A stretch of DNA of 64,000 nucleotides, taken from contig QHVI01000024.1 in NCBI GenBank assembly GCA_003223515.1, positions 33,304-97,303 on the forward strand, read 5' to 3'. This DNA comes from Candidatus Angelobacter sp. Gp1-AA117 (GTDB lineage: Bacteria > Acidobacteriota > Terriglobia > Terriglobales > Acidobacteriaceae). This document shows positions 41,021 to 48,278 of the stretch, piece by piece; position 1 is the stretch's first letter, and the number at the start of each line of letters is the position of its first letter. The position numbers and the translations under genes are program-made. The notes under the pieces were generated by a model. That model saw only the letters and a program-made list of their open reading frames with translations. It was not told where the DNA came from and did not search any database.

Positions 41021-42391
41021 ATGAGTCAGCATTATCAGGATGATGAACTCCCGCCGGAGGTATTGCAGCAGATCGATGCCGTGACAGACAGTGTTCTGCA
41101 GATGAGTGACCTTGAAATCGAGGACTGTTATCGCCGCATGTTCCCCGGGGAGAATCCCCGGGCAAAGGTACACAGCATCGCCGAAGAGATATATGACCAA
41201 TTTTCCGCGAGGGGGCTTCCGTATCCTCAGCATGTTCTGGACGTTTTGGTGTCAACGGCACCGCCCTATCCGTGCGGCTCTGTCGTTCCTTTCACGTCTC
41301 TTAAGAGTAGCGCTAGAAAACAATCTGGCTTTCATTTCGTCCCTGGCTATGTTGCGGCCATACTGATCTTGGGAATAGTTGCTTGGTGGATCTGTACGCG
41401 ACCAGATCCAAAGCTCGCAATGGGGAACCATACACCGTATCCGCCTTCCGGAGTTGCTATTCCTGATTTGAGAATCCCCGATGCTGGACAGCCCAAACTC
41501 AGCCGTGCGGAGCAACGCAATCGAATCAGGCAAGGCCGTCCGAAACTCGTCAGTACTCGTTCATTGCCAGAAGGCAAACAAGACGGTCCTCCCACTCTTC
41601 CAACCTCAGGGAACATGAATCAAGCCATGCTGACTGCACTCATGAGCTTTACAGCGCACCCGCAGAACGGAAGACCGACAACTGCGCCACCGAGTAGCCC
41701 AATGCTGGTTGCCACGTTACCTTCACCTGAAGAGAATCATGTCGGCAGCAGTCAGAATGCAACCGAGGCAGGAAAACCTTATCTTTGTGGGTTCATGGTC
41801 GATGTTTGCGATTTTGTTCCCGCCCACGACTCTTCTAATTCAAACAATACAGCTCAACTCCAGCGGGCTAATAAGCCGCCGGAACTCAAGGCGCTCCAGA
41901 GCAACCATGATTATGCTTTATCTTTCAGTACCCCAAGTCTGGGCACTCCCGTTGATCTGGAGCTTGTACGAGGTATGGCGGGAATTCCCTTTTCTGTTAT
42001 TAAAACGAAATGGTCTCGCAACTGCCTTACATCGTCAAATGATTGCACCGATACTGGGTACTTTACGATAAGTGGATATTCCCTATTTTCCAAGCCAGAA
42101 TCCCGCGAAGTGCTCTTCTATAACAAACTCAATTTCATGTTGAAAGACTTACCTTCAACCGATAACGTCACTGTAGCAGCGAACGGCGTGCCGTCAATTG
42201 CCATGCTTATGTCTTGCCAAGGATGCCATAACTCACAAAACATTAACGATCTGTGGCAACGGTTGTCCAGTAGTCCGCACACTGCGCGCGGCAATACCCC
42301 GAGTCCTAGTCTGAATCCGGCTGTCCTTAGAGCTGCGCCGCCTCCGAAAATTTCTAAGGTTTCAGAAGGACGGTACTGGCCGGATAAGTAG
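41021..42391 (+). CDS. membrane protein with CQGCH motif, candidate anti-sigma/redox sensor
   Basis: A 456-residue protein downstream of the ECF-like gene. Residues 1-100 are predicted cytoplasmic (LPPEVLQQIDAVTDSVLQMS; HSIAEEIYDQFSARGLPYPQ). One membrane helix spans about 107-125 (FVPGYVAAILILGIVAWWIC). A Pro/Ser-rich linker follows at about 130-250, then a periplasmic domain with several Cys pairs (LCGFMVDVC at 256-263; CLTSSNDC at 335-342). Near its end is MSCQGCHNS, where C399-Q-G-C402-H403 fits the CxxCH haem c attachment motif. I recognise no named family. The layout suits an anti-sigma factor with a periplasmic haem or thiol sensor; a stand-alone cytochrome-like protein is the alternative. 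Confidence 0.72.
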   Translation: MSQHYQDDELPPEVLQQIDAVTDSVLQMSDLEIEDCYRRMFPGENPRAKVHSIAEEIYDQFSARGLPYPQHVLDVLVSTAPPYPCGSVVPFTSLKSSARKQSGFHFVPGYVAAILILGIVAWWICTRPDPKLAMGNHTPYPPSGVAIPDLRIPDAGQPKLSRAEQRNRIRQGRPKLVSTRSLPEGKQDGPPTLPTSGNMNQAMLTALMSFTAHPQNGRPTTAPPSSPMLVATLPSPEENHVGSSQNATEAGKPYLCGFMVDVCDFVPAHDSSNSNNTAQLQRANKPPELKALQSNHDYALSFSTPSLGTPVDLELVRGMAGIPFSVIKTKWSRNCLTSSNDCTDTGYFTISGYSLFSKPESREVLFYNKLNFMLKDLPSTDNVTVAANGVPSIAMLMSCQGCHNSQNINDLWQRLSSSPHTARGNTPSPSLNPAVLRAAPPPKISKVSEGRYWPDK

Positions 42392-42446
42392 AACGGCTAA
42401 CAGTTGATTATTCTCAATGGAATGCTAAGCAGATCGTTATGAGTGA

Positions 42447-42588
42447 TGCCTGATCACCTTCCCTGTTCTGGCAGATTGGACAGATGGCGAAGAGAAAACC
42501 CTGAAGTGCTACAAAAATCCGCAGCAAAGCCCTCAGAACATAACAATTTCGCATCACGCACCCAGCCCACCTGCTGCACGGATGGGCT
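42447..42588 (+). pseudogene. duplicated C-terminal fragment of the 39434 gene plus terminator
   Basis: Bases 42447-42588 closely match 39606-39747, including the identical stretch ACAGATGGCGAAGAGAAAAC. One frame encodes LITFPVLADWTDGEEKTLKC, clearly related to the upstream LFTFPILAEWTDGEEKTLKK, but there is no start or N-terminal half. The terminator-like hairpin is present but weakened (AGCCCACC versus GGATGGGCT). The remaining parts of 42392-42965 show no gene. Confidence 0.8.
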
Positions 42589-42965
42589 GGTGATTTTCAT
42601 AATTAACAGCTGGCATAGACCAGTTAGGTCCCACCGATTCATTTCCATACTAATGCAACGGCAGTGAGTTCCGTATAAGCGGGTCGCAATTGATATTACT
42701 TAAGCGAGAAATAGATCACGATGAACCTTTGTGGGCAACCAGCGCACTCTTGGATAAAGTCTTCTCTTTGAAGGAGAGTACGGAATCTTTTCGAGCAAAG
42801 GAACCTAATTCTGTAATGTGACAAGCCATCGCCAGACAGATTGGACGAGCAGGCAAATGAGATTCTTCAGGTGGCGCATTACGGAACCGGGCAGCAGAAA
42901 CTTGATGTCTCGAACAACTTCTAATTCATAGAAGTTAGCAGCATGTGGAATCTGAAATCATAGTA

Positions 42966-44384
42966 CTAATTAACTGTCGACGTTACTCTTCTCATCACCA
43001 CGTAATACGTCCCAAACGCGACCACAAACCCCACAAACCAAGAATAGTCATAAAGGAACCTGACTGGCGGTACCACCAACCCTATCAGGGCCACGGTTGA
43101 GCCGATTGCCAGTGCCGCAATGGCGCGCCAGTTGAAGCCCCTGGAATATTCATACTGGCCGCCGCGCAGGTAAAGATCATCCGTAACCAACTGCTTGCGG
43201 CGGATCACAAAGTAATCGCAGATCATGATGCCCGCCACTGGCCCAAGCACCGCCGCGTATCCGCCCAGCCATCCGAAGATAAAGGTCTTATGGTTCGCCA
43301 GCAGCTTCCACGGCATCATGGCCACGCCGAGGAAGCAGGTAATCACGCCGCCCAGCTTGAAGGAAATCTTGCGCGGCCATAAGTTGGAAAAATCATTGGC
43401 GGGTGAAACCACGTTTGCGCCTATGTTTACGTTCAGGGTAGCCAGAAGGATGGCCAGCAGAGAGATAACCACCGCCACTGGAGAATGGAAGCGGCTCAAC
43501 AGTTGTACCGGGTCCCAGATAGCAGTGCCGTAGATCACCACGGTGGCCGAAGTCACGGCCACGCCGATGAATGAATAGAACGTCATGGTCAGCGGCAGGG
43601 CAATGGCCTGCCCCATGGCCTGGCCTTTTTCATCTTTGGCAAAGCGGGTGAAGTCGGGAATATTGAGCGAAACCGTTGACCAGAAACCCACGGCGCCGTT
43701 GAGCGCCGGTATCAGAAATTTGAGGAAATCACTGGTGCTGCGAAACTGTGAGGGCGTGGAGAGCATCGGCCCAAAGCCTCCGGCGCTCTTCCAGGCCCAG
43801 CCCAGCAGCAGGAGTCCGACGCCCAGCAGTATCGGCGCACTTATCCCCTGCAGAAAGCGGATGTATTCAATACCCTTGAGGATCACTGCCAGATTGATGG
43901 CCCAGAAAATCATGAAGCAGATGGCGGTGCCATTTGGATTGTTGCGCCATGCCGGCCATACGGTGCCCAGCAGGGTATTGATGGCTTCACCGCCAATCCA
44001 GCTTTGAATGCCGAACCAGCCGCAGGCCACCAGCGCGCGCAGTACGGCCGCCACGTTCGCGCCCAGAACTCCGAAGGAGGCCCGCGCCAGCACCGGAAAG
44101 GGAACGCCATAACGGGCACCCGGAAGCGAGTTCAGCAGCATGGGCGCCAGCACGATGGTATTACCGAGAAAGACCGTCAGCACTGCCTGCTTCCAATCCA
44201 TGCCGCCCTGGATCAGGCTGGCCGCCAGCATGTACGTGAGGATATTCACTGACATGGAGACCCACAGCGCGGCATAGTTGTAGGTGGTCCACGTGCGCCG
44301 CTCCCGGCTCACCGGAGCAAGATCATGGTTGTAAAGCGGGCTGGATTCGATGTCTTTTCGAGGTGTAGGAGAAGTTGTGGCCAT
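42966..44384 (-). CDS. NCS1-family nucleobase:cation symporter
   Basis: Inner-membrane transporter of 472 residues with about twelve helices, predicted to import uracil, hydantoin, allantoin or a related compound with Na+ or H+. NCS1 marks include WTTYNYAALWVSMSVNILTY at the first helix, LNSLPGARYGVPFPVLARAS, AACGWFGIQSWIGGEAIN-like CGWFGIQSWIGGEAINTLLG, NIPDFTRFAKDEKGQAMGQA and NVGANVVSPANDFSNL-like NIGANVVSPANDFSNLWPRK. Together with dihydropyrimidinase and PreTA the likely substrate is a pyrimidine base. It is on the same strand as the ureidopropionase candidate, 238 bases apart, with an R1 repeat between. Confidence 0.92.
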   Translation of the reverse strand: MATTSPTPRKDIESSPLYNHDLAPVSRERRTWTTYNYAALWVSMSVNILTYMLAASLIQGGMDWKQAVLTVFLGNTIVLAPMLLNSLPGARYGVPFPVLARASFGVLGANVAAVLRALVACGWFGIQSWIGGEAINTLLGTVWPAWRNNPNGTAICFMIFWAINLAVILKGIEYIRFLQGISAPILLGVGLLLLGWAWKSAGGFGPMLSTPSQFRSTSDFLKFLIPALNGAVGFWSTVSLNIPDFTRFAKDEKGQAMGQAIALPLTMTFYSFIGVAVTSATVVIYGTAIWDPVQLLSRFHSPVAVVISLLAILLATLNVNIGANVVSPANDFSNLWPRKISFKLGGVITCFLGVAMMPWKLLANHKTFIFGWLGGYAAVLGPVAGIMICDYFVIRRKQLVTDDLYLRGGQYEYSRGFNWRAIAALAIGSTVALIGLVVPPVRFLYDYSWFVGFVVAFGTYYVVMRRVTSTVN

Positions 44385-44430
44385 GATTTAGCTTCTAGCT
44401 AAAACCAAAACATCAGAATTGTATCCGTGC

Positions 44431-44525
44431 CATGCCGCCCGCTTCTCGGGCTCTGTCATCCATTTTTCCCAGTCACCCACAGCTGCGCTGTAGGCTAGAA
44501 GAATCTCGCCAGCTTCGCTGGCTAG
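44431..44525. repeat. R1 triple-hairpin repeat, stand-alone copy
   Basis: Same order as in element A at 13051-13147: GCCCGCTTCTCGGGC, CCCACAGCTGCGCTGTAGG, then TAGAAGAATCTCGCC and CCAGCTTCGCTGG. Here it is not flanked by the AGGGCAATCGCAT termini. The stretch 44526-44622 continues with short AGCTAGCAGCTAGAAGCTAG tandem units (about 44608-44627). Confidence 0.75.
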
Positions 44526-44622
44526 ACATTCCAAGTTGCGTAAAGCCCGCTGGTGCTAAAACCGATTCATGAGGTAGTTCTTGTCTCCTTTGGCGGTTTA
44601 GCCAGAAGCTAGCAGCTAGAAG

Positions 44623-45519
44623 CTAGTAGCTGCCTCCGACTGCTTTCCCCGTTTGCGCCACGATCGGTTCGTAGCTGTCCGGACGCCGATCGCGGAAGAA
44701 CTGCCACACGTTGCGGACCTCGGCAATCATATCCAGATCGAGGTCGGCCACGACTACTTCATCTTTGTCGCGGCTGGCCTGAGCCACGATCTTTCCACGC
44801 GGGTTGCAGAAATAGCTCTTGCCGTAAAACTCGCCAATGTTCCACGGGGCCTCTTTGCCTACGCGATTGATGGCACCGACGAAATAGCCGTTCGCCACTG
44901 CATGTGCGGGCTGTTCCAACTCCCACAGGTATTCAGAAAGCCCGGCCACCGTAGCGGAAGGATTAAAGACAATCTCAGCGCCATTCATGCCCAGGATGCG
45001 CGCGCCTTCAGGGAAGTGGCGGTCATAACAGATGTAGACGCCGATGCGCGCATATTTCGTCTGGAAGCTGGGATACCCGCCGTCGCCGGGCGTGAAGTAG
45101 AACTTTTCCCAGAAGCCCGGGGCGACCTGCGGTATGTGGTGCTTGCGGTATTTGCCCAGGTACTTGCCATCGGCATCGATCACGGCGGCGGTGTTGTAAT
45201 ACAGGCCGGTCATTTCCTTTTCATAGACAGGCACTACCATCACCATGCGGTATTTAGCCGCTACCTTCTGCATGAGCTTCACTGTAGGGCCGTCCGGCAC
45301 CGGCTCGGTCAACTCATACCAGCGCGGGTTTTGCTCGGCGCAGAAATAAGGGCCATAGAAGAGTTCCTGCAGGCACAGCACCTGAACTTTCTTTTTGGCG
45401 GCCTGCTCGATCAGCTTCAAATGCTTGTCGATCATCGACTTCTTGATTTTTTCGAGCGGCTGGTCGGGGCCCAAGGTGTTGCTGGCCTGGATAAGTCCTG
45501 CACGGACGATTCGGGACAT
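44623..45519 (-). CDS. nitrilase-family hydrolase, probable beta-ureidopropionase
   Basis: Carbon-nitrogen hydrolase of 298 residues. The Glu-Lys-Cys triad is visible: E50 or the adjacent residue in VQVLCLQELFYGPYFCAEQN, K in KYRKHHIPQVAPGFWEKFYF and C in ARIGVYICYDRHFPEGARIL. The residues CYDRHFPE and FNPSATV match the beta-alanine synthase / N-carbamoyl-amide subgroup, and the length fits. With preTA and dihydropyrimidinase the best role is hydrolysis of N-carbamoyl-beta-alanine to beta-alanine, CO2 and ammonia, the third pathway step. N-carbamoylputrescine amidase is the main alternative. It is upstream of the NCS1 gene and co-oriented. Confidence 0.88.
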   Translation of the reverse strand: MSRIVRAGLIQASNTLGPDQPLEKIKKSMIDKHLKLIEQAAKKKVQVLCLQELFYGPYFCAEQNPRWYELTEPVPDGPTVKLMQKVAAKYRMVMVVPVYEKEMTGLYYNTAAVIDADGKYLGKYRKHHIPQVAPGFWEKFYFTPGDGGYPSFQTKYARIGVYICYDRHFPEGARILGMNGAEIVFNPSATVAGLSEYLWELEQPAHAVANGYFVGAINRVGKEAPWNIGEFYGKSYFCNPRGKIVAQASRDKDEVVVADLDLDMIAEVRNVWQFFRDRRPDSYEPIVAQTGKAVGGSY

Positions 45520-45687
45520 CTGAACCTCGCGTCTTTGTTCTAGAAAAGCTCCGCCAATATACCGCAGAACAAGCGCTCACACCAAAACAAACCGATCCCT
45601 TCTAATCCAACTCGACCGTGCCGGACCTAATAAGAATTGTATGGAGTGCAGCCGCCTCGACTGCGGGCGAGAATCTCGAGGTGCAAA

Positions 45688-46119
45688 CTATAAAGCGACG
45701 AACGAAGCTTCCATCTGCGGCTGAATGCGATGACGGACGGCATGATTCGCCAGGCGGTTGGCCTCGTGGTTCAGTGCACGGGGAATATGGGCGATGCGGA
45801 AGCTGAGTGAGCGGGCCAGCTTGCGGCAGGTCCAGTGCAGCGAATAGAGACGCGGGCTGCGGCAGACGTATTCGCCCTTCATCTGCTTCACTACCAGTTC
45901 CGAGTCGGAAAAGACGTGGAGAGCGGTGGCCTTCAGGTCCAAGGCGCGCTGCAGGGCTTCCAGCAGCGCAGCGTACTCAGCCACGTTATTGTCATGGTGG
46001 CCGATCCAGCGGGCGATCCTGATGGGGTTTCCGTCAGGCCGTTCAATCACCACGCCAATGCCGGATGGCCCTGGACTGCCATGAGATCCACCGTCAACGT
46101 AAGCCGTGAGCTCTAACAT
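45688..46119 (-). CDS. RNase HI-like protein
   Basis: A 143-residue RNase H-fold protein of the short bacterial type that may cleave RNA in RNA-DNA hybrids. The first three acidic residues are present: D9 in AYVDGGS, E48 in NNVAEYAAL and D71 or so in VFSDSELVVKQ. In the final helix, where relatives have NkeADrLANeA, this protein has LNHEANRLANHA, so the fourth catalytic Asp appears to be Asn. That position tolerates change better than the other three in E. coli RNase HI, so activity may remain. It is monocistronic. Upstream 46120-46862 shows no gene I can support. Confidence 0.85.
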   Translation of the reverse strand: MLELTAYVDGGSHGSPGPSGIGVVIERPDGNPIRIARWIGHHDNNVAEYAALLEALQRALDLKATALHVFSDSELVVKQMKGEYVCRSPRLYSLHWTCRKLARSLSFRIAHIPRALNHEANRLANHAVRHRIQPQMEASFVAL

Positions 46120-46862
46120 CTAGTTCCCAAACAGGTTAAAGATACACAATGAGGCAATCAGGAATTCTGGTCAAGCGATTGATTGGATGCTCTGCGCGTT
46201 TTCTATGCAGCTTGAATGTGGAAATTTCTGTGTATAACGAGGAAAACTCATGGGCCCGCCTGTTGAAACCGTCATTTTTATTGGGCTTGGCATACCATGA
46301 CGCTTCGCAAAAATTATCTGCGATTGCACAAGTCACGGGCGTTGACATTTCATCTTCTTCGATTAGTATGGCTCATGTCGACGGTCGAAAGGAACAGCTT
46401 CAATAAATAGTCGCTGATCCGAAGTAGACTGAGTGATTCGCTCGGTGAAGTGATTTGCTGAGCACCCAGACCCGAAAAAACCGACAGGTTCTGCGAGGAA
46501 CGAGTTGGGGTCAGGGACTGTGAAAACGGTAATCGCATCAAGGGCTGTGACGGTACATGGATCCACGTTGTTGACTCCCTCGCAGGAGCTAGCAGCTAGA
46601 CCATAACCAATGTCACAGCCTTTACCTTTTTATCCACCATCCCACCGTTCACTGAATTTCTCAAAGACTCAAACACATACGATCTGGATGAGAAGCTCTT
46701 GGCTCTTAGCCTTTAGCTCAATCCTCTATGACCTGCGACTGATCTCCCGATTCCGTTATCTGTGTGAATCCGTTCGATCTGTGTCATCTGTGTTGAGGTT
46801 CGACTTTTCAGCGTCTATGAGCGTTTATCAGCGGCAAAAATTGATAATCTGGGTGGACGGAA
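46120..46862. repeat. long gap with inverted R3 repeat
   Basis: An inverted copy of R3 lies at 46754-46838 (ATCTGTGTCATCTGTGTTGA then GCGTTTATCAGCGGC). A short AGCTAGCAGCTAGACC stands at about 46586. Short reading frames exist (for example 46149-46406), but none has a ribosome site or recognisable sequence. Confidence 0.7.
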
Positions 46863-47594
46863 ATGGTCAATTTCTTCTCCATCCTGGCCCTTGGATTTTT
46901 TCTGGGGATGCGCCATGCCACCGATCCGGATCATGTGATCGCCGTAACCACCATCGTGAACCGGCAGCGCGATATCAGGAAGTCTGCCCTGATTGGAGCT
47001 TTCTGGGGTGTGGGACACACCGTAACGATCTTTCTGGTCGGCGGGGCCATCATTCTCTTCGGCTTGGTGATTCCACCGCGGGTGGGGCTCAGCATGGAAC
47101 TCTCGGTGGCGTTCATGCTGATTCTCCTGGGCTACATGAATCTGCGCAGCTTCCTGCGCTCTATGCCGACAGTCGAAGACGCGCACGATCATGCTCATGT
47201 GCATTCCCATACGGGTGAGCGGGCGCTGGCGCATGCAGACCGGCTGCTTAGAAAAACTTCGATCTATCAGGTATTACGGCCATTGATTGTGGGGATCGTC
47301 CATGGGCTGGCGGGCTCGGCAGCCGTCGCCCTGCTGGTGCTGGCTACTATCCGCAATGCACAGTGGGCGGTTGCCTACCTGCTGGTGTTTGGCCTGGGCA
47401 CGATTGCCGGCATGATGCTGATCACCATGAGCATCGCATCGACTTTCCGGCTGGTGGGCAGCAGCCCGAAATTCTTCCGCAGATTGGCCATCGCGACCGG
47501 CTTGCTCAGTCTCGGGTTTGGCTTGTTTGTTGCCTGGCAGATTCTCGCGGCTGGCGGGTTGCTCACCGCTCACCCGCAATGGACGCCACACTAA
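46863..47594 (+). CDS. NiCoT/UreH-like nickel-cobalt transporter
   Basis: A 243-residue inner-membrane protein with about six helices. The family metal motif HAxxxDH is present as R-H-A-T-D-P-D-H-V at about residues 17-25 in the first helix, with GVGHTVTIFLVG in the next. A His-rich cytoplasmic loop (AHDHAHVHSHTGERALAHAD) lies in the middle and could bind metal. The second half has IVGIVHGLAGSAAVALLVLA and GLGTIAGMMLITM. It could supply nickel to urease or hydrogenase, but no such genes are in the window. An R3 repeat precedes it. Confidence 0.88.
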   Translation: MVNFFSILALGFFLGMRHATDPDHVIAVTTIVNRQRDIRKSALIGAFWGVGHTVTIFLVGGAIILFGLVIPPRVGLSMELSVAFMLILLGYMNLRSFLRSMPTVEDAHDHAHVHSHTGERALAHADRLLRKTSIYQVLRPLIVGIVHGLAGSAAVALLVLATIRNAQWAVAYLLVFGLGTIAGMMLITMSIASTFRLVGSSPKFFRRLAIATGLLSLGFGLFVAWQILAAGGLLTAHPQWTPH

Positions 47595-47711
47595 AATCTT
47601 TATGGAATGCAGCCGCCGGGCCAGCATTGTGAGCCGGGTTTGCTCGCAATGGGGTGGATGTGCCCTCGGCTGCGGGAGAATCTCAGCAAATACTATTAAA
47701 GAGACACGACG

Positions 47712-48092
47712 TTAACGGCCTCCACGAAACTGGATGATCTTTCGCCGGTCCCGTTTTGACGGCCTGTTCTGTGGTGCGGGACTGAAGTTCCTATTGGCCT
47801 TATGTTCCTGCGCGATCTTCTGGCGCAGTTCACGGCTTTCTTCGGTTTCGCGATACATGGTCTGGGCAACAGATGCCGGTCCGCGCACCTCGTTGAGCAG
47901 CAGAACCTCTACCGTGAAATCGCCGCTGTCCGTTTTGATCTGCAGCATGTCGCCCACCCGCACTTCACGAGCAGGTTTGGCAGGCTGGTGGCTGGATTGA
48001 ATCCTGCCCAGTTCACAGGCGCGGGCCGCCAGGGCACGAGTCTTGAAGAACCGTGCAGCCCAAAGCCATTTATCGATGCGTAAGCCGGTCAT
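47712..48092 (-). CDS. S4-domain RNA-binding protein, Hsp15-like
   Basis: A 126-residue protein starting at ATG 48092, the point where S4 similarity begins (MTGLRIDKWLWAARFFKTRA); the upstream in-frame extension lies in an intergenic repeat. The S4 fold spans about residues 1-65, with KTRALAARACELGRI and KPAREVRVGDMLQIKT. The rest is basic, rich in Arg, Gln and Asn, ending RPSKRDRRKIIQFRGGR. In E. coli the heat-shock protein Hsp15 (HslR) rescues 50S subunits carrying nascent chains; the same role is inferred here. No heat-shock partner is adjacent. Confidence 0.88.
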   Translation of the reverse strand: MTGLRIDKWLWAARFFKTRALAARACELGRIQSSHQPAKPAREVRVGDMLQIKTDSGDFTVEVLLLNEVRGPASVAQTMYRETEESRELRQKIAQEHKANRNFSPAPQNRPSKRDRRKIIQFRGGR

Positions 48093-48278
48093 GAATAGAT
48101 TTTCCGCGCACTGCAGAAGTAGAGTTCGTATTTCGTAGCTTATAGTATTCCTCAATCTGTTAATCAGTGGTGAGATCTGAGCTTTATCTGCGCAGATCAG
48201 CGTCATCTGCGTCATCAGGCGGTAAGATTTTTCTTAAGCTCTTGACCTGGTCGCTGCCTATCAGTAGCCTTCTCTGCC

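Noticed and set aside
46149..46406. Plus-strand frame of 85 codons
   Set aside because: No ribosome site, no recognisable sequence, and it lies in a gap with repeats; coding status cannot be supported.
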